Positions 25,110 to 35,045 are shown, counted from the stretch's first letter. The stretch is DNA of 64,000 nt from Levilactobacillus spicheri DSM 15429 (GCF_001435095.1 NZ_AZFC01000002.1:124001-188000), one strand, 5' to 3'. A program made the numbers and translations. The notes: generated by a model from the sequence alone, not told the origin.

Positions 25110-27824
25110 TTGAAAATTATCACGCTTCATGTTTTGGACGATTCGTTACGCGTTAGCTACGCCCCCACGGCGCACACCACCCCGCAGCGTCAATTCATCA
25201 TCGCCTACAACGCGGATCAGACCATCGGGGAGAACCTCGAGAATCTGCGGGTCAAACTGGTTGGTCTGGACGTCGACGCGGCCATCGTGGACAACGCCCT
25301 CAGCTACCCCTTCTCCGATACGGTGGTGGGGATCAACCATCAACGCATCGATATTGGGTTGGCCATCACCAACATGCTGAACATCCCCGTCGTTAGTCAA
25401 CCCGCGGTCGATCAGCAGGGGCTGACGGCGGCCCTGGCCGCTAAACGCGACTACCTGACCTGGCACCTGGACTACTACGGCCAATACCGGGGCAAGCGGA
25501 ATTACGGACAAGAGGCCATGCTCACAGTTGGCAACGGTTTCTTGGGACTCCGGGGCAGTTACCCGGAAGCCCATGCCGACCAGGACAACTATCCGGGTCT
25601 CTACACCGCCGGCTTGTATGACCAACTGACCACGAACCTGAACGGTCGCGACGTCACCAACGAAGACCTGGTCAACCTGCCCAACGCGCAGGCCCTGACC
25701 TTCGGGGTGGACCATCAGACGCCGTTTCAGATCAAGGCCAGCAACATCCAGGACATCTACCGGAGTCTGGACCTGCACACCGGGACGTTGACCACGACCC
25801 TCTTGGTTCAGCTGCCCACCGGCCACGCCCTGCAGGTCACGACCAAGAAGCTCGCGAACTTCAAAGACTGGCACCGCTTCACCATCCAGTATCAGGTCAC
25901 CCCGCTCAACTTCGCGGGGAGTCTGCAGATTTATTCGGCCATCGACGGCACGGTGATCAACGCCAACGTTGACCGCTACGCCGCCTTCGACCAGCACCAC
26001 GTTCAGGTGACCGGCCTGAGTCAACGGGACGACTGCATCTACTTAGAGGGCCAGACCAAGACTTCTCAGGTCCACTTCGTCCTGGGATCACGACTGACCG
26101 GCCCGGGGAAGGCCATGCGGGTCCCAGCCGGTAACGATGCCCAGGCCCAACAGCAGGTTCGCCAGATGCGCACCGTTGCGGTCACACCGCAGCAGCCCGT
26201 GACCTTCGAGAAAAATGGCGTCCTCTTTACCGACCGGGAAACCGATACGCCGCTACTGGCCACCGCCACCGCGGACCTGCAACGGGCCAGCTTCGCTGAC
26301 ACGTTAGCCAGCAGCACCGCCTACTGGCAGCGTCGCTGGGCCGACGCCGACATTCAGATCACCGGGGACATCACGGCCCAAAAGCTGACCCGGGTCAACC
26401 TGTACCACCTCTTCACCGCCACACAAGCCATCGCCTCGGGGAAAATCGATGCGTCGATCAACGCCCGGGGGCTCGACGGGGAAGCCTACCGGGGCCACGT
26501 CTTCTGGGACGAGATGTTCGACCTGCCCGTCTTTGCCCTGCACGACCCGCAACTCGCCCGGCAACTCCTGATGTACCGTTACCGCCGTTTGCCGGCGGCC
26601 AAGGAAAATGCCCGTCAGGCCGGGTACGCCGGGGCCATGTACCCGTGGCAATCGGGGGCTAAGGGGGACGAACAGTCACAGGTCACGCACCTGAACCCCC
26701 TGACCAACACCTGGGACCCCGATTATTCATCGTTGCAACGCCACGTGTCCCTCGCCATCGCCTACAACGTCATCATGTACGTGCGTTTGACCGCTGACCA
26801 GGACTTCATGGAACGGTACGGCCTGGAGATGCTCCAGGAGATCGGCCAATTTTGGCTCAGTAAGGCGCACCATGACGCCGATGGTCATGCCACCATCGAC
26901 CACGTCATGGGTCCCGACGAGTTCCACGAGAACTACCCGAACGCCGATCAGCCCGGGCTCAGCAACAACGCCTACACCAACCTGATGGTGGCTTGGCTGT
27001 TTGCCCAGATCCATCAGATTCGGCAAGACCTGCCCGCCAACGTCTTGGCCCGCGTCGACCACCAAACGGCGGTGACCCCCGCGATGCTCAAGCGGATGAC
27101 CGCCGTCCAGCACCACCTCAAGCTCGACATCAACGCCGACGGGATCATCGGCCAGTTCGACGGTTACTTCAAGTTGCCGACCCTGGACTTCACGGCCTAC
27201 CACAAGAAGTACGGCGACATCTCGCGGATGGACCGAATCTTGAAGGCTGAAGGTAAGACCCCTGACGCTTACCAAGTCGCCAAGCAGGCGGATACGCTGA
27301 TGCCGTTTTATAATCTAACTATCCCCGAAGTCATGACCCTGATTCACGATCTCGGCTATCACCTACCGGACCAGGCCCTCAGCCGCAACCTGCAGTTCTA
27401 CCTGGACCGGACCACCCACGGGTCGACGCTGTCGCGCATCGTCTACGCGGCGTTGACCGCCCTGGCCGGTCACCTGGATCAGTCCTGGCGGTTCTACTCG
27501 CAGGCCCTGTTCTCCGACTACTACGACATCCAGGGCGGTACCACGGCCGAGGGGATTCACCTGGGCGTCATGGGTGCCGTGACCCTGATGGCGACGCGGG
27601 TCTACGGCGGGGTCGACGTCTTGGCCCCGACCCTCACCGTCACGCCCCGCTTGCCACAGGCCTGGCAGGCGTTGCATTTCCAACAGACGGTGCGGGGCAT
27701 CCAGTACACGTTCACCCTTACGCACCATCAGATTCAGGTTACGGCGGACCACGCCACGACCCTTCAAATTTTGGACAAGCCGGTCGCGCTCAAGGCGCAC
27801 CAACCGGTCAAAATAACCTATTAA
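25110..27824 (+). CDS. GH65 family phosphorylase (maltose phosphorylase-like), 904 aa
   Basis: Phosphorolytic cleavage of maltose or a related alpha-glucobiose to beta-glucose-1-phosphate and glucose in the cytoplasm. The catalytic acid is E604 in 'VMGPDEFHENY', with the phosphate/sugar loop 'DRTTHGSTLSRIVYAAL' around 767-775 and 'NNAYTNLMVAW' between. The protein is about 150 residues longer than the classical 750-residue enzyme because of an N-terminal extension (residues 1-~120) that I do not recognise. There is no ATG near the start: translation begins at TTG after AAAGGAAG. It is followed by pgmB, which uses its product. Disaccharide specificity is not certain. Confidence 0.88.
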   Translation: MKIITLHVLDDSLRVSYAPTAHTTPQRQFIIAYNADQTIGENLENLRVKLVGLDVDAAIVDNALSYPFSDTVVGINHQRIDIGLAITNMLNIPVVSQPAVDQQGLTAALAAKRDYLTWHLDYYGQYRGKRNYGQEAMLTVGNGFLGLRGSYPEAHADQDNYPGLYTAGLYDQLTTNLNGRDVTNEDLVNLPNAQALTFGVDHQTPFQIKASNIQDIYRSLDLHTGTLTTTLLVQLPTGHALQVTTKKLANFKDWHRFTIQYQVTPLNFAGSLQIYSAIDGTVINANVDRYAAFDQHHVQVTGLSQRDDCIYLEGQTKTSQVHFVLGSRLTGPGKAMRVPAGNDAQAQQQVRQMRTVAVTPQQPVTFEKNGVLFTDRETDTPLLATATADLQRASFADTLASSTAYWQRRWADADIQITGDITAQKLTRVNLYHLFTATQAIASGKIDASINARGLDGEAYRGHVFWDEMFDLPVFALHDPQLARQLLMYRYRRLPAAKENARQAGYAGAMYPWQSGAKGDEQSQVTHLNPLTNTWDPDYSSLQRHVSLAIAYNVIMYVRLTADQDFMERYGLEMLQEIGQFWLSKAHHDADGHATIDHVMGPDEFHENYPNADQPGLSNNAYTNLMVAWLFAQIHQIRQDLPANVLARVDHQTAVTPAMLKRMTAVQHHLKLDINADGIIGQFDGYFKLPTLDFTAYHKKYGDISRMDRILKAEGKTPDAYQVAKQADTLMPFYNLTIPEVMTLIHDLGYHLPDQALSRNLQFYLDRTTHGSTLSRIVYAALTALAGHLDQSWRFYSQALFSDYYDIQGGTTAEGIHLGVMGAVTLMATRVYGGVDVLAPTLTVTPRLPQAWQALHFQQTVRGIQYTFTLTHHQIQVTADHATTLQILDKPVALKAHQPVKITY

Positions 27825-27846
27825 CTACCATAAGGAGTGTTTAAGC

Positions 27847-28518
27847 ATGACAAAGTTTGCTGATATTAAAGGTTTTGTATTCGATCTCGACGGGGTCATC
27901 ACCGATACCTCGATTCTCCACGGCACGGCTTGGCACCAACTCGCCGACTCACTGGGCGTGACCTGGACCAAGGAACTGGGCGACGGCCTCAAGGGCATTA
28001 GCCGGATGGACTCCCTGGAAATGATTCTGAAGGCCGGTCACAAGGAAAACGACTACACCCAGGCCCAAAAGGAAGAGCTGGCCGCTCAAAAGAACACCAA
28101 CTATGTAGCCGAGGTCGACAAGATGACCCCCGCCAACATCCTGCCCGGCATGAAGGCCTTCCTGGACGATTTACGGGCCAAGGGGTACCAACTATCCCTG
28201 GCCTCCGCCTCCAAGAACGCCCCACGGGTCTTAGGCAAGCTGGGACTGACCGACTACTTCCCGAAGATCGTTGACCCGGCTAGCCTGAAGCACGGCAAGC
28301 CGGATCCTGAAATCTACACCAAGGGTGCGGAACTGCTGAACTTAGATCCCGCTCAATGCATCGGCCTCGAAGACGCCGCGGCCGGCGTTCAAGCCATCAA
28401 CGGGGCCGGTGAGACCTCCCTGGGGATTGGGGACGCCACCGAATTAGGCGCCGCCGACATGGTCTTCGCCGACACGTCTGCGGTCACCCTGGCCAACATC
28501 GCCAAGCACCTCGACTAG
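27847..28518 (+). CDS. pgmB: Beta-phosphoglucomutase, 223 aa
   Basis: HAD-superfamily mutase converting beta-glucose-1-phosphate to glucose-6-phosphate. The nucleophile and acid/base Asp pair sit in 'FVFDLDGVITDTSILHGTAW', with 'LASASKNAPRVLGKLGL' and 'KPDPEIYTKGAELL', 'GLEDAAAGVQAI' as further HAD motifs. It starts 22 bases after the phosphorylase with AAGGAG, so the two form an operon. Length and motifs are typical. Confidence 0.95.
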   Translation: MTKFADIKGFVFDLDGVITDTSILHGTAWHQLADSLGVTWTKELGDGLKGISRMDSLEMILKAGHKENDYTQAQKEELAAQKNTNYVAEVDKMTPANILPGMKAFLDDLRAKGYQLSLASASKNAPRVLGKLGLTDYFPKIVDPASLKHGKPDPEIYTKGAELLNLDPAQCIGLEDAAAGVQAINGAGETSLGIGDATELGAADMVFADTSAVTLANIAKHLD

Positions 28519-28576
28519 TTATGATTCGCTGCCGTTGGCATTCATTTCACCAATATGCATGCGGCCATCTTAATAA

Positions 28577-28623
28577 AAGACCGGCAGACAATTCTCAATT
28601 GAGGATTGCCTGCCGGCTTTTTT
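28577..28623 (+). terminator. Terminator of the maltose phosphorylase-pgmB operon
   Basis: Long stem CCGGCAGACAAT / ATTGCCTGCCGG around CTC-AATT-GAG, followed by TTTTTT. Confidence 0.9.
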
Positions 28624-28664
28624 GGTTCTTTAAAGTTTTTTTGATTAGACTCGGAGCTGATCCG

Positions 28665-29435
28665 CTAGGCAATCAAGCCGAAGTGCCGCAACCCCTGAAC
28701 GATGCCGTCGGCGGTGTTGGTGGTCGTGATGTAGGCCGCCTGAGCCTTGGCCTGCGGCACCCCGTTGCCCATGGCGATGGGCACGGTGACCTCGTCGAAC
28801 ATCTGCAGGTCGTTCAAGCCATCCCCGAAGGCGTAGGTTTTGACGCCGGTCAGGTGGGCCCGCTGCAGGAAGGTCTGAATCCCACTCTGCTTGGTCACCC
28901 CGGTCACCATGGTGTCCAGCGCGCGGGGGTTGTTGCGAACGAAGCTCAGCTGCCCGGCAAATTGCTGGTTATAGCGGGCCTCCTTGTCCCGGTTAAAGAC
29001 GTTCAAAAAGTTGATGTCCTGAGTCCGGTACCAATCCGGATCAACGACGGCGTGCAGCCGGAGCAACTTAAAGTTGTCCCGGGTGTCCTGGGTGGCTTGG
29101 CTCAACCGAAAGCCCCGGTTGTTAAAGTACCCCACCGGGTCGCCCTGTTCCCGGGCAAAGGCGGTCAACCGCGTCAACAGGTCCGGCGCAATCACCGCGG
29201 CGGACAGCCGCTGCCCCTGATACTGCACGTAGCTGCCGTTCGCGCTGACCACCGCATCGATCCCCGTGGCATCTAACACGTCTTGAATCTCAAAGATATT
29301 GCGGCCGGTCGCAATCACGGGCAGGATCTCATGCGCTTGCATCTCGTGAATGGCGGCGATGCTGGCGGGTAAGACCCGTTTCTGGTCATCGAAGAGCGTC
29401 CCATCTAAATCAAAAAAAACAACTGCTTTTTTCAT
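28665..29435 (-). CDS. Cof-type HAD-superfamily phosphatase, 256 aa
   Basis: Soluble sugar-phosphate or flavin phosphatase type. Motif I is 'VVFFDLDGTLFDDQKRVLP', motif II 'VIATGR', and motifs III/IV 'TYAFGDGLNDLQMF'. A C2B cap lies between. The ATG at 29435 is 12 bases after AGGAGG. It has its own promoter (TATAAT at about 29483 on the minus strand). Substrate unknown. Confidence 0.88.
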   Translation of the reverse strand: MKKAVVFFDLDGTLFDDQKRVLPASIAAIHEMQAHEILPVIATGRNIFEIQDVLDATGIDAVVSANGSYVQYQGQRLSAAVIAPDLLTRLTAFAREQGDPVGYFNNRGFRLSQATQDTRDNFKLLRLHAVVDPDWYRTQDINFLNVFNRDKEARYNQQFAGQLSFVRNNPRALDTMVTGVTKQSGIQTFLQRAHLTGVKTYAFGDGLNDLQMFDEVTVPIAMGNGVPQAKAQAAYITTTNTADGIVQGLRHFGLIA

Positions 29436-29594
29436 TCTAACTTTTAGCCTCCTAATCCAGTGTTACCAACACTTCCATTATACAACAATGGCCAAAGGCC
29501 CCAAATTGCCGGGAGATTTTCGGCCCAGACGATGTGGTAGGTCCCTTTTTTATGGTACACTATAGCTTGTATTTTTAATAAAAGAGGGGCTATC

Positions 29595-30236
29595 ATGGTG
29601 ATTATTACAGCAGGAATGATTGGGGTCGGTAAGACGACCCTTACAGGCAAGATTGCGGCACACTTGAATACACAGGCATTTTTCGAACCAGTCGGTGATA
29701 ACCCGGTGTTACCACTCTACTACCGGAACCCAAAGCAATATGGCTTCTTGCTGCAGATTTACTTTCTCAACAAGCGGTTTAGCATGATCAAGAAGGCGTT
29801 GGCCGATGATAACAACGTCTTGGACCGTTCCATCTATGAAGATGCCCTCTTCACGCGGGAAAACAACGCGGAAGGCAACATCACGGATACCGAACTCGAG
29901 GTCTACTTAAACCTCTTGGACAACATGATGAATGAACTGACCGAACTGCCCAAAAAGGCACCCGACCTGTTGGTCTACGCCGACGCCGACTTCGACACGA
30001 TCCTTCACCGGATCAAGAAGCGTGGCCGGGACTACGAACAATTCGACAACAACCCGGAACTGGAATCCTACTACAAGAAGATGTGGACGGCTTACAAGGG
30101 CTGGTACGACGACTACGATGTAAGTCCTAAGATCAAGATCGACTTACAAAAGTACGACTTAGAGACGCCCGGCAACATCGACATCGTTTTGGGCCAAATC
30201 GACGATGCGTTGAAGGATATCCGGACGACCGCCTAA
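29595..30236 (+). CDS. Deoxynucleoside kinase (dAK/dGK type), 213 aa
   Basis: Salvage kinase that phosphorylates deoxyadenosine or deoxyguanosine. P-loop 'AGMIGVGKTTLTGKIA', the 'LDRSIYEDALFTREN' motif (E/DRS), and the lid arginines in 'RIKKRGRDYEQF'. Lactobacilli commonly carry two tandem copies, but here there is one. The start at 29595 follows AAAGAGGGG. It has a terminator of its own. Confidence 0.92.
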   Translation: MVIITAGMIGVGKTTLTGKIAAHLNTQAFFEPVGDNPVLPLYYRNPKQYGFLLQIYFLNKRFSMIKKALADDNNVLDRSIYEDALFTRENNAEGNITDTELEVYLNLLDNMMNELTELPKKAPDLLVYADADFDTILHRIKKRGRDYEQFDNNPELESYYKKMWTAYKGWYDDYDVSPKIKIDLQKYDLETPGNIDIVLGQIDDALKDIRTTA

Positions 30237-30248
30237 AGCAACGCCATC

Positions 30249-30277
30249 ACCGTTCTCCTCGCGAGAGCGGTTTTTTT
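30249..30277 (+). terminator. Deoxynucleoside kinase terminator
   Basis: ACCGTTCTC / GAGAGCGGT with seven T. Confidence 0.85.
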
Positions 30278-30281
30278 GTGC

Positions 30282-30313
30282 AAAAAAAGGCCAGTTCCGG
30301 TCAGGAACTGGCC
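30282..30313 (-). terminator. Terminator of the DUF960 gene
   Basis: GGCCAGTTCC / GGAACTGGCC followed on the minus strand by seven T. Confidence 0.9.
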
Positions 30314-30329
30314 CCCATAACTTTCTCAA

Positions 30330-30653
30330 TTAACGGCCCGCCGTCTCAGACGGCAGCAGGATGATTTGACTATCCCCGTCGTCGTAAGCCAAGACCGTCT
30401 CCGGCAGGCTATCGGAATAGGCGTATTGCGTGTCAAACGCCGCGCGCAACGTGACCTTGTCATCGTCGGTCTGCACGTACTCGTACGTGGTCTGGCCTTG
30501 ATTGTCGTGGAGCTTAAACGTCAGTAAGTTCTCTAGCGGAAACAGCCCCTGCAGGTCGTGGTCGATAATCTCCCAAACGGCATCGATCATTTCTCCGGGA
30601 AGAACGGCCACGGTGCCGTAGCTCGCGTACCGTGCGTGATCACTTTCAAACAT
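30330..30653 (-). CDS. DUF960-family protein, 107 aa
   Basis: Begins MFESDHARYASYGTVAVLPG, which matches the family opening (MFe..RYaT.G....P). It is acidic, soluble and of unknown function. The ATG at 30653 follows GGAGGCG. Confidence 0.78.
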   Translation of the reverse strand: MFESDHARYASYGTVAVLPGEMIDAVWEIIDHDLQGLFPLENLLTFKLHDNQGQTTYEYVQTDDDKVTLRAAFDTQYAYSDSLPETVLAYDDGDSQIILLPSETAGR

Positions 30654-30718
30654 TTTCTCGCCTCCACTCGCGTCTAATTGTTTCCATTATACCGTAGTTG
30701 TTTTAAAAACGGGAGAAA

Positions 30719-32200
30719 TTATCCCTGATTTCCAGTGACCGTCTGGGTGCTCCGCCGGTCGAAGCGGTTGACCAGATACGAGACCACAATCAACAAGGCA
30801 CTCGCGATGAAGATGGCGTGTAAGCCGTTGTACAGGATGCCGTGCAACGTCGGTAGCAGCTCCGCCGACAGGTTCTTCGCGGTCTGCGGGTTGATCAACT
30901 GGTTCATCATCGCCAGGGACGTCCCGTGATGGCTGGCGACCCCGCGACTCATGGCCACGTTCATGATGATTCCTAGCAATGACACCATGATGGTCTGGCC
31001 CAACGTCCGGGATAAGGTGTTAAAGGAGGTCGCGACCCCCACCTCATCGACGGCCACGGCGCTTTGCACCGTCACGGTCGTGGTGGTGATGGTGATCCCG
31101 AAGCCGGTCCCGCAAATGGCCGCGATGACGAAGAAGCACCAAAACGGCGTCGTTGCGGGAAGCAGCGCCATCGTCAGACCCCCGATCAGGATCAACGTCA
31201 GGCTGATATTGATAATCTGGTATGGTGACCGCCGCAACATCAGTTTTCCGGCGATGAAGGAGCCCACGATCCACATCAACGAGCTAGGCGTGATGGCGAA
31301 CCCGGCCTGGGAGGCCTGTAAGCCCAGCAGTCCCTGCGTCCAGGTCGGCAGGTAGACTTCAAAGCCCATGATGAACCCGCTGACCAGGGCCGCGATCAGG
31401 TTCTGCACCACGAAGGTCCGGTCCTTAAAGAGTTCCAACGGGATCAACGGGTCACTGGACCGGCGTTCCTGACGAATAAACGCCCAGAAGGCCAGGACCG
31501 TCACGACCAGCCCGGCGACGACCCAGCCGAGGCCCAGTTGGCCATCCCCCAGCAGCTGGAAGGTCAGCATCAACGCCAGCAGACCCACGGACAACCAGAG
31601 GCTGCCGCCCCAATCCATGGTAAAGTGCTTGCGCTCGCTATTCTCGTTCAGAAAGAACCAGATCAACGCCATCGTGACGATGCCGATGGGGATGTTAATG
31701 AAGAAGATCCAGTGCCAGCTCAGTTGGTCGACGATAAAGCCCCCCAGTAAGGGAGCGACCACGGCCGCGATTCCCCAGGCCGAGCCGTTTAAGCCCATGA
31801 CCCGGGCCCGCTGTTCGACCGGATAGATGTCGGCCAGGATGGTGAAGGAGACCGGCATGATGGCGCCGGCCCCAATCCCCTGCAGCGCCCGCCAGGCGAT
31901 CAGGGTCCCCATGCTATTGGACAGACCGGACAGGGTCGACCCGACCACGAAGATCAGCAGGCCGGCCAGAAAGACCGACTTCCGCCCCACCGTGTCAGCG
32001 AGTTTCCCGTAAATGGGCGTCGCCAACGCGTTGGTCAGTAAGAAGATGGAGAAGACCCAGTTCATCAGGGCCACCCCGTGCAGGTCCCCAACGATGGTGG
32101 GCATGGCGGTCGAGACGATGGTGCCCTCGATGGCCGACATAAAGGTCGCGACGAAGACGGCCCCCGTGACGACCCGCACGTTTGTTTGTTGCTTTGTCAT
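30719..32200 (-). CDS. MFS drug exporter, DHA2 family (EmrB/QacA type), 493 aa
   Basis: Proton-driven 14-helix efflux pump. Motif A is 'GKLADTVGRKSVFLAG', motif C region 'GSAWGIAAVVAPLLGGFIVD', and the N-terminal helix carries 'EGTIVSTAMPTIVGDL' typical of DHA2. The ATG at 32200 follows AGGAGG; the longer frame is upstream of the ribosome site. A perfect palindrome GAGCAGC-CTAC-GCTGCTC (32245-32262) in the leader could be an operator or attenuator. Confidence 0.9.
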   Translation of the reverse strand: MTKQQTNVRVVTGAVFVATFMSAIEGTIVSTAMPTIVGDLHGVALMNWVFSIFLLTNALATPIYGKLADTVGRKSVFLAGLLIFVVGSTLSGLSNSMGTLIAWRALQGIGAGAIMPVSFTILADIYPVEQRARVMGLNGSAWGIAAVVAPLLGGFIVDQLSWHWIFFINIPIGIVTMALIWFFLNENSERKHFTMDWGGSLWLSVGLLALMLTFQLLGDGQLGLGWVVAGLVVTVLAFWAFIRQERRSSDPLIPLELFKDRTFVVQNLIAALVSGFIMGFEVYLPTWTQGLLGLQASQAGFAITPSSLMWIVGSFIAGKLMLRRSPYQIINISLTLILIGGLTMALLPATTPFWCFFVIAAICGTGFGITITTTTVTVQSAVAVDEVGVATSFNTLSRTLGQTIMVSLLGIIMNVAMSRGVASHHGTSLAMMNQLINPQTAKNLSAELLPTLHGILYNGLHAIFIASALLIVVSYLVNRFDRRSTQTVTGNQG

Positions 32201-32244
32201 GTTTCTGTTTCCTCCTACCGTCGGCCCAACCACACAACGTTTTT

Positions 32245-32262
32245 GAGCAGCCTACGCTGCTC
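32245..32262 (-). promoter_or_regulatory. Palindrome in the exporter leader
   Basis: GAGCAGC-CTAC-GCTGCTC, 45 bases upstream of the DHA2 exporter start. It may be a repressor site or an RNA hairpin; no regulator gene is adjacent. Confidence 0.35.
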
Positions 32263-32390
32263 CCCAAGTTATTAAAACTGTAATAGACCCATTATCCCGG
32301 CTGCCTGCCAAAATTTCAAGTCCTAGCCGGAAAATTTTCGGTCCCGCTAACGGTTTATTGCCTAATTAGATGGCGGTCACAACGCTCAAT

Positions 32391-32422
32391 AAAAAAGGAC
32401 CCGGAGCAAGCGCCCCGAGCCC
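32391..32422 (-). terminator. metK terminator
   Basis: An 11-bp GC-rich stem (GGGCTCGGGGC / GCTCCGGGTCC with wobbles) followed by TTTTTT on the minus strand. Confidence 0.8.
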
Positions 32423-32438
32423 GTTAACTGAAAATACT

Positions 32439-33632
32439 TTAATCTTGTGCCAGTGCAGCCTTCAACGCATCGACCTTGTCGAGGTGTTCCCACGGCAAGT
32501 CCACGTCGGTCCGGCCAAAGTGACCGTATGCCGCCGTTTGCTTGTAGATGGGCCGCTTCAGGTCCAACATCTTGATGATGCCGGCTGGCCGTAAGTCGAA
32601 GATTTTCCGGGTCGCGGCGGCTAGCTGACTCTCCGCCACCTTCCCGGTCCCAAACGTATCGATGGAAACGGAAACGGGTTCCGCCACCCCGATGGCGTAG
32701 GCAATCTGGACTTCACACTTGGTCGCCAACTTGGCCGCCACGATGTTCTTGGCGATGTACCGTGCCGCGTAGCTTGCAGACCGGTCGACCTTGGTCGCGT
32801 CCTTCCCGGAGAAGGCCCCGCCACCGTGGCGAGCAGCCCCACCGTAAGTATCCACGATGATCTTCCGCCCCGTCAAACCGGCATCCCCTTGGGGACCCCC
32901 GATGACGAACCGGCCGGTCGGGTTAATGAAGTACTTGGTCTGGTCATCCAACAGCTCTGCTGGAATCACGGCCTTGATCACTTGGTCGATGACGTCCTGC
33001 CGAATCTGGTCCAACGTGACGTCGGGATCGTGCTGGGTACTCAAGACCACGGTGTCCACCCGTAACGGCTTGTCCTGGTCATCGTATTCCACGGTGACCT
33101 CAGCTTTTGCATCGGGCCGCAGGTAGCTGATGGTGCCATCCTTGCGCAACCGGGCGATTCGCCGCATGAGCGCGTGGCTCAACGTGATGGGCAGGGGCAT
33201 GTATTCGGGGGTCTCGTCGACCGCGTAGCCGAACATCAGTCCCTGGTCACCGGCCCCAATCTTATCGAGTGGGTCGCCGTCGCCTTCCCGTTGTTCCAAG
33301 GAGTCATCGACCCCTTGGGCAATGTCGGGTGACTGCTCGTCAATGGCCACTAAGACGGCACAGGTGTCGCCGTCGAACCCAAACTTGGCGTCCGTGTAGC
33401 CAATTTCCTTAATGGTTTCCCGGACAACCTTTTGGATGTCGACGTAGGCCTTGGTCGTGATTTCACCAAAGACCAGGACCAATCCCGTGGTCACCGACGT
33501 CTCACAGGCGACCCGGGAGTCCGGATCCTGTTCCAGCATGGCGTCCAGAATGGCATCACTGATCTGGTCAGCAATCTTATCTGGGTGGCCCTCAGAAACG
33601 GATTCGGATGTAAATAAATGTCTTTCTTGCAA
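32439..33632 (-). CDS. metK: S-adenosylmethionine synthetase, 397 aa
   Basis: Makes SAM from methionine and ATP. Motifs: '[18 protein letters not shown]', '[12 protein letters not shown]' and the glycine-rich phosphate loop '[16 protein letters not shown]'. The start codon is TTG ([11 protein letters not shown]), 8 bases after AGGGGGAAT; that ribosome site is itself the 3' strand of the SMK riboswitch. Length is normal. Confidence 0.97.
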   Translation of the reverse strand: MQERHLFTSESVSEGHPDKIADQISDAILDAMLEQDPDSRVACETSVTTGLVLVFGEITTKAYVDIQKVVRETIKEIGYTDAKFGFDGDTCAVLVAIDEQSPDIAQGVDDSLEQREGDGDPLDKIGAGDQGLMFGYAVDETPEYMPLPITLSHALMRRIARLRKDGTISYLRPDAKAEVTVEYDDQDKPLRVDTVVLSTQHDPDVTLDQIRQDVIDQVIKAVIPAELLDDQTKYFINPTGRFVIGGPQGDAGLTGRKIIVDTYGGAARHGGGAFSGKDATKVDRSASYAARYIAKNIVAAKLATKCEVQIAYAIGVAEPVSVSIDTFGTGKVAESQLAAATRKIFDLRPAGIIKMLDLKRPIYKQTAAYGHFGRTDVDLPWEHLDKVDALKAALAQD

Positions 33633-33637
33633 TGGAT

Positions 33638-33735
33638 ATTCCCCCTAAATATGGTGGGCGCCAAGTTGACCGATAATCTCGGCGCCGTTCGGTTACAAGG
33701 CAGCTTCACGGCCTGCGTGAATCCTATCGGGAATT
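33638..33735 (-). promoter_or_regulatory. SAM-III (SMK box) translational riboswitch of metK
   Basis: The core matches the E. faecalis SMK structure: ATTCCCGATAGGAT, a variable hairpin (TTCACG..CGTGAA), then GCTGCCTTGTAACCGAACGG, and a distal AGGGGGAAT that contains the Shine-Dalgarno. SAM binding pairs ATTCCC (33729-33734) with GGGAAT and hides the ribosome site. The loop between CCGAACGG and the Shine-Dalgarno is longer than in the crystal construct. Confidence 0.92.
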
Positions 33736-33751
33736 GACTCATAACTTAAAA

Positions 33752-33780
33752 AGCTTAACACAAATCTTGAAAACTGACAA
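33752..33780 (-). promoter_or_regulatory. metK promoter
   Basis: TTGTCA and TAAGCT 17 bp apart on the minus strand, just upstream of the riboswitch. Confidence 0.6.
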
Positions 33781-33897
33781 AGAAACTCCCGGTTATCTTG
33801 CGAGAATCGTTGACCACTCCGCCGACAATTACTATTATTAAGGTTAAACGTGCATTGGATAACCCAATACCGATCTCAAGTTGACTGGAGCGATTCC

Positions 33898-34605
33898 ATG
33901 ACCTCTTTAACGGCCTTTTTTAAAAACCGGACCGTGCAACAAGTGTTTCTCTTTACCTTTTGTCAAAATCTGCTGTGGTGGCTCATCGGCTCGACCGCTT
34001 CGACGGGCCAGCCCCTGGACTGGTCCGTCAAGCTGGCCCTCGGCGGGTACGGGATTCTTCTGGCCGCCGGCTACTTTCTGATTCTGCGGCGCCACTTTCA
34101 ATCCCACATCGGCCCCATCCTGGTGGTGGCGGCGGCCACCTTGGGCCTGCTAGCGGCCCCCAACGACCACCTGTTACAGCTATTTGCGGTCTTGCTGTGT
34201 GTCTTTTTGGTCCTGGCCTGCATTCCGCAGCTAGGGTTGCAATCCGTCTATGGCCTGGTGGTCTTTAGCTTTCTGGCCGGGTGTGGCGTCCCGGTCATCC
34301 TGTTCTTTTTGCGGAACCACTACCTGGCGCTGCAGTTCATGACGACGCTGGTGCCCGTCATGGCCAGCTACCTGACCTTTTTCGCCCCCTACTACCTGCC
34401 GACGCCCCCGGACTGGCGCTGGACCCTGATTCCCTCCGGCATCCTGATCCTCGCCATCCTGCTGCTCCCGTTTTCCTGGAAGACCTGGGTGGCCATTCTA
34501 CTGGTCGGGGGCTACTGGGAGCTCAACCGCCACGTCACGGTGGCCTACCGATTGGTGACCGCCGGGGTGGTTCAGCTCTTGGTCGGCTACCTGCTGCTGC
34601 GCTAG
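33898..34605 (+). CDS. Multi-pass membrane protein of unknown function, 235 aa
   Basis: About eight hydrophobic helices and few charged residues; it starts MTSLTAFFKNRTVQQ. I do not recognise the family. The ATG at 33898 follows CTGGAGCG; the longer frame has no ribosome site. It is divergent from metK. Confidence 0.75.
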   Translation: MTSLTAFFKNRTVQQVFLFTFCQNLLWWLIGSTASTGQPLDWSVKLALGGYGILLAAGYFLILRRHFQSHIGPILVVAAATLGLLAAPNDHLLQLFAVLLCVFLVLACIPQLGLQSVYGLVVFSFLAGCGVPVILFFLRNHYLALQFMTTLVPVMASYLTFFAPYYLPTPPDWRWTLIPSGILILAILLLPFSWKTWVAILLVGGYWELNRHVTVAYRLVTAGVVQLLVGYLLLR

Positions 34606-34703
34606 CCGATTAGTTTAAACTTTCGCTAAGCTCCGGGCGTTTCGGTCGGCGGGTCCCCCAATTATGCTAAAATGAGGCATCATAACAGTATGGAGGAACC
34701 GCA

Positions 34704-35045
34704 ATGCCCGAAATCAAAGTGGTCGGCGATATTCGTAGCGGTAAGTACCAACCTACCCTGACCGGCAACGCCATCGTTGACGCGGCGCTGATCGATCATT
34801 TCTGTCACCAACTGGCCAGTACCTTGCACCTGGCCCCACATCAAGTCACCGCTGAACACCATTGGAACCAGACCCTGCGGCCCCAGAACATCTACATCAT
34901 CGAAGACCGCATCTGGAACGCCAGTCGTACGCCCGGAAAACACCCCAACGTGTTGACGGTTCCCGCAACGGACCTCCAGCGGGGCCGCATCACTGCCATT
35001 GGTCAGCGCTTGGCTGCCCTGCTCACCCAATCTACGACTCATTGA
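34704..35045 (+). CDS. Hypothetical protein, 113 aa
   Basis: Soluble, starts MPEIKVVGDIRSGKYQPTL; no family recognised. A good ribosome site (ATGGAGG) and an extended -10 promoter (TATGCTAAAATGA, about 34663-34675) support expression. A terminator follows. Confidence 0.75.
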   Translation: MPEIKVVGDIRSGKYQPTLTGNAIVDAALIDHFCHQLASTLHLAPHQVTAEHHWNQTLRPQNIYIIEDRIWNASRTPGKHPNVLTVPATDLQRGRITAIGQRLAALLTQSTTH

